Assembly (NCBI GenBank): GCA_003220435.1
Contig: QHSL01000074.1
Location: 1-64,000, forward strand
Direction of reading: 5' to 3'
Length of the DNA stretch: 64,000 nt
From: Candidatus Rokuibacteriota bacterium
GTDB taxonomy: Bacteria; Methylomirabilota; Methylomirabilia; Rokubacteriales; CSP1-6
Shown here: positions 1 to 9,020 of the stretch, one piece after another
Layout of the letters: every line of letters begins with the position of its first letter
Numbering within the stretch: the stretch's first letter is position 1
Made by a program: the position numbers and the translations under genes
Notes under the pieces: model-generated
The model's database searches: none
Told to the model about the DNA's origin: nothing
What the model saw: only the letters and a program-made list of their open reading frames with translations

Positions 1-1064
1 GCGAGAATGGCCTGGGCCTTCGCCGGGTCGAACGGGTAGGCCTGGCGCAGGGTCGGCTCGTCGAGCATCGCCGCGGTGAGCGGCGCGAAGGCCTTCAGGC
101 CGATGCCCTTGTAGACGGTGGCGAGGAGCGCTTCCTTGTCGACCGCATGGTTGACCGCCCGCCGCACCTTCACATCGTCGACCGGCGGCCTCGTGGTGTT
201 CAGCAGCCAGATGCGCGGTGCTCCGGGGTAGGGGATCTTGTCGACGCGCATCGCGGTGTTCTTCTCGAAGCGCGGCAGCGACTGGGCCGGGACGAGGTAG
301 ACGCCCTGCGTCTCGCCGCTCTCGAGCGTCGTCACGCGCGTGCCGGCTTCCGGCACGAACTTCCACACGACTGTGTCCAGCAGGGCTCCGCCGGCGCGAT
401 CGCTCCAGGGCGCCTTCCGGGTGTACGCGGGGTTGCGGGCCATCGTGGTGTGGTCCTTCGCCACGTACTCCTTGACCATGAACGGGCCGCTGCCGACCGG
501 GCGCGTGTGGACCTGGTCGCCCGTCTCGCGCACGGCCTTGGGCGAGACGATGCTGAGCGTGCCGCCCGCCGCGTAGGCGAGAAACGGAGCGTACGGGGTC
601 TCGAAGCTGACCTGCACGGTGAACTCGTCGAGCACCTTCGACCCGGCGTAACCGGCCAGCGCGGATCGCGAGCCGCCGGCCTTGAACTTCGGATCGACGA
701 TCCGATCGAAGTTGAACTTGACCGCCTCGGCGTTGAACGGCGTGCCGTCGTGGAACTTCACGTCGCGGCGCAGCTTGAACGTGACGCTCCGTCCGTCGCG
801 CGCGCTCGTCCACGACTCCGCCAGCCAGGGCACCAGCTTGCCGTCGAGCCCGCGGTAGACGAGGTTCTCGGTGACCGAGGCGATGATCTGGAAGGTCACC
901 GCGGACGGCGACGCGTGCGGGTCGAGGGTCGGCGGCTCCTGGTCGAGCGCGATGACCAGCGTGCCGCCGGCGTTCTGCGCGTGAGCCGTCGGAGCAGTGA
1001 TCCCGAGCAGAGCCAGAACACAGGCGACGACGAGAGCGAGACGTGACGGATATGAGGGCGGCAT
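1..1064 (-). CDS. ABC transporter substrate-binding protein, peptide/nickel family (SBP_bac_5), 3' end outside window
   Basis: Periplasmic solute-binding lipoprotein-like component of a Dpp/Opp-type ABC importer. The ATG at 1064 opens an N-terminal secretion signal (basic PSR, then a hydrophobic run, ending in an AHA-Q type cleavage site), followed by GGTLVIALDQEPPTLDPH, the classic start of mature family-5 binding proteins. Further on, LVPWLAESW and a region rich in WHDGTPF-like residues fit the same fold. About 354 codons are present and the stop lies beyond base 1, so roughly a third of the protein is missing. It diverges from the binding protein starting at 1153, with 88 bp between the two starts. 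No permease or ATPase is visible beside it. Family assignment is secure; the ligand is unknown. Confidence 0.88.
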   Translation of the reverse strand, partial: MPPSYPSRLALVVACVLALLGITAPTAHAQNAGGTLVIALDQEPPTLDPHASPSAVTFQIIASVTENLVYRGLDGKLVPWLAESWTSARDGRSVTFKLRRDVKFHDGTPFNAEAVKFNFDRIVDPKFKAGGSRSALAGYAGSKVLDEFTVQVSFETPYAPFLAYAAGGTLSIVSPKAVRETGDQVHTRPVGSGPFMVKEYVAKDHTTMARNPAYTRKAPWSDRAGGALLDTVVWKFVPEAGTRVTTLESGETQGVYLVPAQSLPRFEKNTAMRVDKIPYPGAPRIWLLNTTRPPVDDVKVRRAVNHAVDKEALLATVYKGIGLKAFAPLTAAMLDEPTLRQAYPFDPAKAQAIL

Positions 1065-1152
1065 GGAGCCCAATCCTCTGCCGGGAGGCCTACCGGCGTC
1101 AAGGCCTATCGGCATCAGAGGGCGCATACTGAGATTCCAGGGAGGCCACACG

Positions 1153-2934
1153 ATGGACGAGCGGGAGCTGGCCGCGTCGCTACGCCGTGTCCGCGAGGGC
1201 TCGTTCGATCGCCGTCAGTTCGCCCGGACGCTCCTCGGGCTCGGGCTGACGGCGCCGATGATCGCCGAGCTCCTGGGACCGTGGCCGGGCCACGCGCAAG
1301 CCAAGCGGTCGATCTTCACGCCGGCGCGCCGCGGCGGCGGTGAGCTGAAGACGCTCTGGTGGCAGGCGCCCACGATCCTGAACCCGCACCTGGCCACCGG
1401 CGCCAAGGACGCCGACGCCTCGCGGATCTTCTACGAGGGGCTCGTGTCGTTCGACCCCGACGGCCACTTCGTTCCCAACCTCGCGGCCGAGATACCGACG
1501 ATCGAGAACGGCGGCGTGGCGCGCGACGGGCTCTCCGTGGTCGTGAAGCTCAAGAAGGGCGTGCAGTGGCACGACGGCAAGCCCTTCACGTCGGACGACG
1601 TCGTGTTCACGTGGGAGTACGTGATCGACCCGGCGACGGCCGCGACGACGACGGGCGCCTATCGCGACATCGCCCGGATCGACAAGCTCGATCAGCACAC
1701 GGTCAAGATCGTCTACAAGAGCCCGAACCCGTTCTGGGCCAAGGCCTTCGGCAGCATCATTCCCCGGCACGCGTTCGCGCCGTTCAAGGGCGAGAAGTCG
1801 CGTGAGGCGACGGCCAACCTCAAGCCTGTGGGAACCGGTCCCTATCGCTTCGCGGACTTCAAGCCCGGCGACCTGGTCCGCGCCGAGGTCTTCCCCGGCT
1901 ATCACGAGGCGAACTGGCCGTTCTTCGATCGGCTCGAGATGAAAGGCGGCGGCGACGCCGTGTCGGCGGCGCGCGCGGTGATCCAGACCGGCGAGTACGA
2001 CTTCGCCTGGAACATGCAGGTCGAGGACGACGTGCTCAGGCGGATGGAGCAGGGCGGCAAGGGCCGGCTCGACATCGCCTGGGGCGGCGGCATCGAGCAG
2101 GTCTTTTTCAACTTCTCCGACCCGTTGAGAGAGATCGACGGCGAGCGGTCGAGCGTCAAGGCGCCGCACCCGTTCTTGACCGATCCCGCTGTCCGGACGG
2201 CGCTGAGCCTGCTGGTGGACCGTGCGTCGATTCAGGAACAGATCTACGGCCGGCACGGACAGGCCACGGCCAACTATCTCAACGCGCCGCCGACGTTCCG
2301 ATCCAAGAACACGCGCTGGGAATTCAATCCCGAGAAGGCCGCGAAGGTTCTCGACGACGCGGGATGGAAGCGCGCGGGCGACGGCCTGCGCGCGAAGGAC
2401 GGCAGGCGCCTGCGGATGCTGTTCCAGACATCGATCAACGCCCCGCGCCAGAAGACGCAGGCGATCGTGAAGCAAGCGGCCGCGAAGGTCGGGATCGAGC
2501 TCGAGGTGAAGGCGGTCGTTCCCGCGGTGTACTTCTCCACCGATCCGGCCAACGCGGACACGCTGGCGCATTTCACCGCCGACCTCCAGATGTACAGCCT
2601 CGTCAACGGCTCGCCCGACCCCCAGCTGTTCTTGCAGCCGTTCGTCTCGTGGGAGATCGCCCAGAAGGAGAACAAGTGGGCGGGCCGCAACTCGACCCGC
2701 TGGCGGAACGACGAGTACGACCGGATGTACAAGGCCGCCGAGACGGAGATGGACCCGGTGAAGCGCGCGGCGCTGTTCATCCGCATGAACGACATGCTGG
2801 TCCAGAGCGTCGTGATCGTGCCCTTCCTCTGGCGTGGCACGGCCTCCGCGGTGTCGAACCGTCTGCGCGGCACCGAAATCAGCGGCTGGGACTCCACCTT
2901 CTGGAACCTCGCCCACTGGTACCGCGAACCCTAG
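1153..2934 (+). CDS. ABC transporter substrate-binding protein, peptide family (SBP_bac_5)
   Basis: 593-residue family-5 extracytoplasmic binding protein for a peptide/opine-type ABC importer. I chose the ATG at 1153 because GGAGG lies about 8 bases upstream (1141); the frame stays open further upstream but has no family similarity there. The N-terminus carries FDRRQFART followed by a hydrophobic stretch, a plausible twin-arginine signal, so export may be folded via Tat. Diagnostic segments are LNPHLATGAKDADASRIFYEGL near residue 75 and VQWHDGKPFTSDDVVFTWEY near 140. No permeases or ATPases follow; the next gene encodes an unrelated MetE-core protein. It is therefore an orphan binding protein that must partner with a transporter encoded elsewhere. 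Confidence 0.9.
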   Translation: MDERELAASLRRVREGSFDRRQFARTLLGLGLTAPMIAELLGPWPGHAQAKRSIFTPARRGGGELKTLWWQAPTILNPHLATGAKDADASRIFYEGLVSFDPDGHFVPNLAAEIPTIENGGVARDGLSVVVKLKKGVQWHDGKPFTSDDVVFTWEYVIDPATAATTTGAYRDIARIDKLDQHTVKIVYKSPNPFWAKAFGSIIPRHAFAPFKGEKSREATANLKPVGTGPYRFADFKPGDLVRAEVFPGYHEANWPFFDRLEMKGGGDAVSAARAVIQTGEYDFAWNMQVEDDVLRRMEQGGKGRLDIAWGGGIEQVFFNFSDPLREIDGERSSVKAPHPFLTDPAVRTALSLLVDRASIQEQIYGRHGQATANYLNAPPTFRSKNTRWEFNPEKAAKVLDDAGWKRAGDGLRAKDGRRLRMLFQTSINAPRQKTQAIVKQAAAKVGIELEVKAVVPAVYFSTDPANADTLAHFTADLQMYSLVNGSPDPQLFLQPFVSWEIAQKENKWAGRNSTRWRNDEYDRMYKAAETEMDPVKRAALFIRMNDMLVQSVVIVPFLWRGTASAVSNRLRGTEISGWDSTFWNLAHWYREP

Positions 2935-3058
2935 CCGGCCTCTGGCGCGGAGGTAGCCAGCCGTGCAGGCTGCGCGGTATGCTCGGCGCTCATGGACGTG
3001 GGAATCGTGACCGCGAAGGTCGCAGAGGTCGGTCGAACTGCGACGGAGGCATGACGCC

Positions 3059-4198
3059 ATGAAGCGAAGCACAGAGCGCATTCTGACCACACACACCGGA
3101 AGCCTGCCCCGCGCCAACGATCTGACGCCGCTGCTGGAGGCGCTCGACGCGGGCAACGTGCCCGAGCAGGCCGTCTTCGATGCGCGCGTACGGCGCGCTG
3201 TCGCTGACATCGTCCGCCAGCAGGTGGAGGCCGGCGTGGACGTCGTCAACGACGGCGAGCAGGGGAAGGTCGGCTATTCGACCTACGTCCGCCATCGCCT
3301 GACCGGGTTCGGAGGACAGGCGGCGGTGCCGACGCGCGCAGACTGGGCCGACTTTCCCGAGGCGGCCGCGAAGTCCGAGCGGCGCTCGACGATCATGCGC
3401 CCGTCCTGTAACGGGCCCATCGAGTGGAAGGACCGCACCGCCGTACAAAAGGACGTCGCCAACCTGACCGCGGCGGTGTCCTCCGTGAAGCCGACCGAGG
3501 CGTTCATGACCGCCGCCTCGCCCGGCGTCATCGCGCACTTCCTGAAGAACGAGCACTACCCGAGCCGCGAGGCGTACCTGGCGCGGCTCGTCGACGTGAT
3601 GAAGGAAGAGTACGACGCGATCCATCGTGCGGGGTTCATCCTCCAGGTCGACTGCCCTGATCTCGCGATGGGACGACACCTGGCATTCCCCGATCTCAGC
3701 AACGCGGAGTTCCTCAAGATCGCCGCCGCCAACGTCGAAGCGCTCAACCACGCGCTGCGGGATATCCCGCCGGATCGCATGCGGCTGCACCTCTGCTGGG
3801 GCAACTACGAGGGGCCGCACCATCGGGACATCCCGCTGAAAGAAATCCTGCCGATCGCGCTCAAGTCCCGGCCGCAGGCGCTCTCGTTCGAGGGGGCCAA
3901 CCCGCGTCACGAGCACGAGTGGATCGTGTTCAAGGACGTGAAGCTGCCGGACGACCGGCTGATCATCCCCGGCGTGCTCGACTCGACGACCAACTTCATC
4001 GAGCATCCGGAGCTGGTCGCCCAGCGGCTTGTCCGCTACGCCGAGATCGTTGGCCGCGAGCGCGTGCTGGCCGGCACCGACTGCGGCATGGCGACCTTCG
4101 CGCGCTCGGTCAACGTGGTCGAGCCCGAGATCGCCTGGGCCAAGTTCAAGTCGATGGCCGAAGGCGCGAAGCTGGCGTCCAGGCAGCTCTGGCGCTGA
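3059..4198 (+). CDS. MetE-core (cobalamin-independent methionine synthase C-terminal domain) protein, copy 1
   Basis: 379-residue protein made only of the zinc-containing barrel of MetE (UROD/MetE-like superfamily). The opening ILTTHTGSLPR is the family hallmark. The zinc set of MetE is conserved: H-x-C in HLCWGNYEG near residue 243, Glu in SFEGANPRHEHE near 275, and Cys in AGTDCGMATF near 341. The N-terminal folate-binding barrel of full MetE (about 750 residues) is absent, so methyl transfer probably uses another donor or demethylates a small substrate. The start at 3059 directly precedes MKRSTERILTT. It is followed after 3 bp by a DinB-fold gene. Two further copies lie at 15819 and 62162; this one is closest to the third. 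The exact reaction is unknown. Confidence 0.85.
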   Translation: MKRSTERILTTHTGSLPRANDLTPLLEALDAGNVPEQAVFDARVRRAVADIVRQQVEAGVDVVNDGEQGKVGYSTYVRHRLTGFGGQAAVPTRADWADFPEAAAKSERRSTIMRPSCNGPIEWKDRTAVQKDVANLTAAVSSVKPTEAFMTAASPGVIAHFLKNEHYPSREAYLARLVDVMKEEYDAIHRAGFILQVDCPDLAMGRHLAFPDLSNAEFLKIAAANVEALNHALRDIPPDRMRLHLCWGNYEGPHHRDIPLKEILPIALKSRPQALSFEGANPRHEHEWIVFKDVKLPDDRLIIPGVLDSTTNFIEHPELVAQRLVRYAEIVGRERVLAGTDCGMATFARSVNVVEPEIAWAKFKSMAEGAKLASRQLWR

Positions 4199-4201
4199 GG
4201 C

Positions 4202-4666
4202 GTGCGGCACACGAAGCGAGCGGTCGTCGCGCGCACCCGGCGCGAGTTCGCCCAGCTCGACCGGGTCGTCCGTCGGCTGCGGCCCGCGGACTGGATGCGA
4301 CCCGTGCCGCGCCCGGAGGGGCGGGACCGGTGGACCGTCAAGGACGCGCTGGCGCACATCCTCTACTGGAAGGAGCACACCGGCCGCGTGTTCCGGGGCG
4401 AGAAGCGCTTGCCCGAGATGCGCGGCCTCGGCATCGAGCAGATCAACCGCAAGATCTACAACCGCTGGCGGCGCCAACCGCCGGCCGCGCTGGTGGCCTG
4501 GCATCGGCGGGTGCACAAAGACGTCGTGAAGACCCTCGCGGCGACGCCCGCTGAATTCTTCAGCAGCAAGAACCGCTCGCACGAGTGGCCGCTGGACTTC
4601 GACGGCCACTCGGCCGCGCACCGGCTCAAGGACATCGAAGCCGCGCTCCAGGAGGCCCGTGAATGA
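4202..4666 (+). CDS. DinB/DfsB-fold four-helix-bundle protein
   Basis: 154 residues starting with GTG at 4202, three bases after the preceding stop. The sequence DRWTVKDALAHILYWKEH, followed by a HSAAHRLKDIEAAL segment near the C-terminus, matches the DinB-like superfamily, whose members bind a metal through spaced histidines and often act as thiol-dependent transferases or as ClbS/DfsB-type resistance proteins. Its stop overlaps the start of the thiamine-diphosphate enzyme (ATGA at 4663-4666), so it is translationally coupled and likely part of the same small operon as the MetE-core gene. No direct clue to substrate. Assignment is by fold motif only. Confidence 0.65.
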   Translation: MRHTKRAVVARTRREFAQLDRVVRRLRPADWMRPVPRPEGRDRWTVKDALAHILYWKEHTGRVFRGEKRLPEMRGLGIEQINRKIYNRWRRQPPAALVAWHRRVHKDVVKTLAATPAEFFSSKNRSHEWPLDFDGHSAAHRLKDIEAALQEARE

Positions 4667-6408
4667 TTCCCGATGAGCTCGATGTTCCCCACGCGGTCGT
4701 ACGAGTGCTCGAGGAAGCAGGCATCCAGTTCGTGTTCGGCATGCCCGGCGGGGACACCGGTCGGATTTTCGACGCGCTCTACGACTCGAAGCAAGTCCAG
4801 ACCGTGCTCGTCCGCCACGAGCAGGCGGCCTCGATCATGGCCGAGATGTACGGCCGGCTGACCGGCAAGCCCGGCGTGGTCATGGGGCAGGGGATCTTCC
4901 TCGCCTGCAACGCGCTCTTCGGTACGCTCGAGGCCGTGAAGGGCGCCTCGCCCATGCTCCTCCTGGGCGACTTCACCGACATGGCTCCCTTCATGCACCA
5001 CGCGCCGTACCAGTCGGGCACGGGCGAGCACGGCAACCACGACCTGCGCAATCTCCTGGCGAGCGCCACGAAGTACACCGCCGCGGTCTCCGAGCCCAAG
5101 CAAGCGATGCAGACGATCCAGCTCGCGATCAAGCACGCGACCACCGGCACGCCCGGTCCGGTGGCGGTCGTGTTCAACAGCCGGTCGCTGTCGGGCACGG
5201 TCAAGACGAAGCGGCCGCCGCGGGTTCACGAGACCGGACGGCATCTGGCTCACGGCGCGTCACGCCCCGCGGCGGCCGACGTGGCGCGCGTGGCCGAGAC
5301 GCTGGCCGGCGCATCCAACCCGGTGATCATCGCCGGCAACGGCGTGCACGCCGCGCGCGCCTGGTCCGAGCTGGCGACGCTCGCCGAGCTCCTCGCGATT
5401 CCGGTCGCGACCACCGCGACTGGGAAGAGCGCGATGGCCGAAATCCATCCCCTCGCGCTGGGTGTGTTCGGCAACTGGGGTCAGACCGTAGCGAACGAGG
5501 TCGTCTCGACGGCCGACATCGTGCTGGTCGTGGGCTCGCGGCTGGCGCCGACCGACACGTGCTTCGAGAACCCCGAGCTGCTCGACGCCGACCGGCAGAC
5601 ACTCCTGCAGATCGACGTGGAGCCGCTCAACATCGGCCGCAATTTCCCGGTTGCCGCGGCGATCGTAGGCGATGCCCGTGAGGCGCTCGAGGCGCTGGCT
5701 ACCGAGCTCGGACCGCGACTCAACCCCGCGAAGCGGGAGGCGGCGCGACGGCGGCGGGAGCATCTGGCCGAGCTCAAGACGCTGCACCGGTTCTTCGCCG
5801 AGCCCGAGCAGCGTTCGGACGATGTCCCGCTGCGGCCCCAGCGCGTGATCACCGAGCTCGGCCGCCGGCTCGACGAGCGCGCCGTGGTCACGATGGACGC
5901 CGGCGCCAACCGGCTCTACATGACCCACTACTTCCAGAGCCGCGGCGCCGGCACGGTGTACCAGCCTTCGTCGATCGGGGGTATGGGCTATGCGCTGCCG
6001 GCGGCGATGGCCGCCAAGCTCACGAGCCCGGAGCGCGACTGCGTCGCGGTCTGCGGCGACGGCGGCTTCGCGATGACCATGAACGCGCTTCTGACCGCCG
6101 CCCAGCACAAGATCCCCGTCGTCACCGTCGTCCTGAACAACAGCGTGCTCGGCTGGGTGAAGGACGGCCAGCGGCGCCGTGGCAACCGGTTCATCGCCTC
6201 GGAGCTCGGGCGCACCGACTACGCGCGGATCGCTCAGGCGATGGGCTGCGTCGGCGTGCGGGTCGAGTCGGTCAAGGACCTGGTGGGTGAGCTCGATCGC
6301 GTCAAGAAGGCGACGGAGCCGATCGTGCTCGACGTCGTCACGACCGAGGACGCGCCGTTCTGGCAGGTCCAGTCGCCGCTGGCGAAGGAAGGACCGGGCG
6401 GGGAGTAG
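4663..6408 (+). CDS. Thiamine-diphosphate-dependent enzyme (acetolactate synthase/benzoylformate decarboxylase superfamily)
   Basis: 581 residues with the three-domain architecture of POX-type ThDP enzymes. The N-terminal PYR domain carries the catalytic Glu in VLVRHEQAAS (Glu53). The middle domain contains PVIIAGNGVHAARAW around residue 223. The C-terminal PP domain has the cofactor motif GDGGF followed about 25 residues later by VVLNN. Length and motifs fit acetolactate-synthase-like or 2-oxoacid decarboxylase enzymes; there is no regulatory-subunit gene nearby, which argues against true biosynthetic IlvB. It overlaps the DinB-fold gene by 4 bp. It converges on the flavoprotein gene ending at 6421, with only 12 bp between stops and no obvious terminator. 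Substrate unknown; likely a 2-oxoacid. Confidence 0.85.
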   Translation: MIPDELDVPHAVVRVLEEAGIQFVFGMPGGDTGRIFDALYDSKQVQTVLVRHEQAASIMAEMYGRLTGKPGVVMGQGIFLACNALFGTLEAVKGASPMLLLGDFTDMAPFMHHAPYQSGTGEHGNHDLRNLLASATKYTAAVSEPKQAMQTIQLAIKHATTGTPGPVAVVFNSRSLSGTVKTKRPPRVHETGRHLAHGASRPAAADVARVAETLAGASNPVIIAGNGVHAARAWSELATLAELLAIPVATTATGKSAMAEIHPLALGVFGNWGQTVANEVVSTADIVLVVGSRLAPTDTCFENPELLDADRQTLLQIDVEPLNIGRNFPVAAAIVGDAREALEALATELGPRLNPAKREAARRRREHLAELKTLHRFFAEPEQRSDDVPLRPQRVITELGRRLDERAVVTMDAGANRLYMTHYFQSRGAGTVYQPSSIGGMGYALPAAMAAKLTSPERDCVAVCGDGGFAMTMNALLTAAQHKIPVVTVVLNNSVLGWVKDGQRRRGNRFIASELGRTDYARIAQAMGCVGVRVESVKDLVGELDRVKKATEPIVLDVVTTEDAPFWQVQSPLAKEGPGGE

Positions 6409-6420
6409 CTGCCCTGGCGC

Positions 6421-7545
6421 CTAACCGCCCTTGGACGCGGTAGTCGCGAAGCGCTCGGGGCGGAACGGCGCCAGCATCGCGCTCGGCGCACCGCGCCCGA
6501 TCTCGGCGGCGATCAACCGACCGAGCAGCGCGCCCAGCGTCATCCCGCTGTGCGTCGCCAGCACCCACGCGTTCGCGTAGCCGGGAATACGGCCCGCGAT
6601 CGTGTGACCGTCCGCCGGCATCGGCCGCACGCCCACGCGAGCGTCGACGACCTTCACACCCCGTGCGCCCGAAAACACCCGCGCGGCGCGCTCCACCAGG
6701 ATGCCGCCGAGCTCAGTGAGGTTCGCGGACGCCCCGGCGCTCACGGCAAGCTTGTCGACGTCGTCGGCGCCGAGCAGAAGCCCGCCGTCAGCATCCGGAC
6801 GCAGATGGATGCCCGGCGCATGGACGACGCGATCGAGTCTCGAACCCGGCGGAGACGTGACCGCGAGGAGCCCCGGAACCTGGTCGACGGGCACGACGGC
6901 TCGCAAGGACGCCACGAACGCCTGCGTCGCCGGCCCCGCGCACACGAGAATCGACTCGGCGTCGATCTCGCCGCCGTCGGTGACGAGCGCTTCGATGCGG
7001 TCGCCGCGCGAACGGAATGACCTGACCGGAGCACGCTCCCGAACTTCTGCACCGTGCTTGGTCGCGCCAGTCAGAAGCCTTTGGATCAGCCGTGGGGCGT
7101 CGAGCCAGCCATCGGCAGCAAAGAAGGTGACCTCGCGGACGTGCCCGGGGAAGTCCAGCCCGGGCTCCATCGCGGCCGCGCGCTCGCGCGGGATCCACTC
7201 GGCCGCATAGCCCCACCGTGCCAGCCGCTCGACTCGCGCCCGCAGCTCGCGCTCGCCCTCGCCGGCGTCGGCCCACTCGAGCGAGCCGCCCCAGTGGTGG
7301 CAGCTCTCGTCCCCGAGGTCCTTGGCCAGATCCCGATGCGCCTGCATCCCCGCGGCGTTCAACCGGTGATAGGCCTCGGGCTCCTTGCGGACGGAGTTGA
7401 GCCAGGCGAACGAGGTGCCGCTGGTACCGGCGCCGGGGACTCCGGCGTCGATCGCGAGCACGCGCGCTCCCGCGCGCGCCGTCGCGTAGACGGCGTTCGC
7501 TCCCACGATGCCGAGACCGATCACGGCGACGTCGTAGTGGCTCAC
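6421..7545 (-). CDS. FAD-dependent oxidoreductase, DAO family
   Basis: 374-residue flavoprotein of the D-amino-acid oxidase/glycine oxidase family. I chose GTG at 7545: it sits six bases after a strong AGGAGGG, and the Rossmann dinucleotide motif YDVAVIGLGIVGANAVYATARAGARV starts four residues in. The C-terminal GVRPMPADGHTIAGRIPG and the LATHSGMTLGALLGRLIAAEI helix are typical of this family's FAD-binding end. The gene's GTGA overlaps the stop of the upstream MFS transporter gene (7542-7545), so transporter and oxidase are co-translated and probably act on the same imported or exported amine or amino acid. Substrate cannot be deduced. Confidence 0.87.
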   Translation of the reverse strand: MSHYDVAVIGLGIVGANAVYATARAGARVLAIDAGVPGAGTSGTSFAWLNSVRKEPEAYHRLNAAGMQAHRDLAKDLGDESCHHWGGSLEWADAGEGERELRARVERLARWGYAAEWIPRERAAAMEPGLDFPGHVREVTFFAADGWLDAPRLIQRLLTGATKHGAEVRERAPVRSFRSRGDRIEALVTDGGEIDAESILVCAGPATQAFVASLRAVVPVDQVPGLLAVTSPPGSRLDRVVHAPGIHLRPDADGGLLLGADDVDKLAVSAGASANLTELGGILVERAARVFSGARGVKVVDARVGVRPMPADGHTIAGRIPGYANAWVLATHSGMTLGALLGRLIAAEIGRGAPSAMLAPFRPERFATTASKGG

Positions 7546-8987
7546 GAGGACCCTCCTGGAGAAGGCGCGGCCTCGATCCGGGTGCCGCCTCTCAGGAACG
7601 AGGCTAGCAGGGCGAGAACCATGAACGCCAGGCACGCCACGTACGTGACGTTCATCGAGGCGACGAAGGCGTCAGGATTGGCGGCGCTCGGCGAGGCGCC
7701 GGGCATGCCCGAGTAATGGCGGAACGCCAGGGTGAGAAGCGCGCCGCCCAGCGAGATACCCAGTAGCGAGCCGATGCCGAACAGCGTCTGGACCATCCCG
7801 GTGGCGAACCCGCGGTAGTCTCTCGGCACGGACGCGACGATCGCCGTCTGGTTCGCCGTGTTGAAGAACCCGGAGCCGAGGCCCATGAAGGCCATCACCA
7901 GCGTCGGCAGGATCCAGCGAGAGTCGGTTCGCTGAAGGAGGCCCACGCCGAAGGCGGTCATCGTCATGAGCACGCCGATCGAGGCGGGAATGCGCGGGCC
8001 GATCCGGTCGGTGAGCCGGCCGCTCGCCGGCGCCAGCGCGATCGTGAAGATCGGCGCCGCCAGGAAGATGAGCCCCATGAACGATGGGGAGTAGTGCAGC
8101 ACCTCCTGGATGTAGAAGGGCAGGAGGAACCCGAGCACGCTGGTGGTGGTGGCGAGCAAGAGCAGGCTCAGCACGCTGAACGTGAACATCCGGATTTTAA
8201 ATAGCGAGAGATTCACGATCGGGTTGACGGCGCGGTGCTCGTGCGCCAGCAGCCCCAGCAACGTCGCCACGAAGATCACCGCCACGACGCCGGTGCGCTC
8301 GGCGCCGAGCGTCGCCGCGGCGCGGCGGTCGAGGACCAGCGTGAGCCCGACCGTCAGCCCGATGAGGAGCGCGGCGCCGACGTAGTCGATGGACGGCGCG
8401 CGGACCGGCGAGACGGTGTGGCCCTTCTTCGCCCGCAGCACCGTGAGGAGCACGCCGAGCGCGCCCATCGGCACCAGCAGGAAGAAGATCCAGCGCCAGC
8501 TCACCAGATCGATCACGAGCCCGCCGAGCGGCGGCCCGATCAGGAGCCCGCCGTGGAAGGACATGGTCATGTAGCCGTTGGCGCGCCCGGCGGCGCTCTC
8601 CGGCATCGCCTCCATGGCGAGCACACGCGTCGCCGACGAGAGCATCGCGGCGCCGAATCCCTGGATGAAGCGGAAGAGCACGAGCCAGAGCGCGCTCGTC
8701 GCGAAGCCGCACAGCAGCGAGCTCACCGCCATGATCGCGAAACCGCCGCCGTAGATCAGGGAGCGACCGTAGATGTCGCCCAGGCGCCCGAACACCACCG
8801 AGAGGCTGATACCGGCGAGCTGATACGCGATCAGCGCCCACGAGATCAGGAGGATGTCGGCGTCGAGTGCGCCGGCGATCGTCGGCAGCGAGATGATGAA
8901 GATCCGCGTGGCGACACCGGTGAGGAGCTGGCCCATGATCGCGTTGGCGAGCAGGAGCCGGTCCGTGCGAGCGGCCACGGCCGACAC
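7542..8987 (-). CDS. MFS transporter, DHA2 (14-TM drug:H+ antiporter) family
   Basis: 481-residue integral membrane protein. The GTG at 8987 (VSAVAARTDR) is taken as start because family similarity begins there; the frame continues open upstream only by chance. Motif A is visible as GRLGDIYGRSLIYGG near residue 75, and LFRFIQGFGAAMLSSATRVLA near 110 is the typical helix-4 segment of QacA/EmrB-like exporters. About fourteen hydrophobic segments fit DHA2. It shares a 33-bp intergenic region with the divergent cyclase-family gene at 9021 and is coupled to the downstream flavoprotein. Probable role: efflux of a small organic molecule with proton exchange. Confidence 0.88.
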   Translation of the reverse strand: MSAVAARTDRLLLANAIMGQLLTGVATRIFIISLPTIAGALDADILLISWALIAYQLAGISLSVVFGRLGDIYGRSLIYGGGFAIMAVSSLLCGFATSALWLVLFRFIQGFGAAMLSSATRVLAMEAMPESAAGRANGYMTMSFHGGLLIGPPLGGLVIDLVSWRWIFFLLVPMGALGVLLTVLRAKKGHTVSPVRAPSIDYVGAALLIGLTVGLTLVLDRRAAATLGAERTGVVAVIFVATLLGLLAHEHRAVNPIVNLSLFKIRMFTFSVLSLLLLATTTSVLGFLLPFYIQEVLHYSPSFMGLIFLAAPIFTIALAPASGRLTDRIGPRIPASIGVLMTMTAFGVGLLQRTDSRWILPTLVMAFMGLGSGFFNTANQTAIVASVPRDYRGFATGMVQTLFGIGSLLGISLGGALLTLAFRHYSGMPGASPSAANPDAFVASMNVTYVACLAFMVLALLASFLRGGTRIEAAPSPGGSS

Positions 8988-9020
8988 AATACCAGCCTTT
9001 GGCCCTGACGTTGACGTAAG

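Noticed and set aside
1180-3249. Long minus-strand open frame opposite the substrate-binding protein
   Set aside because: Low-complexity Arg/Glu-rich translation without motifs, fully overlapped by a well-supported gene.
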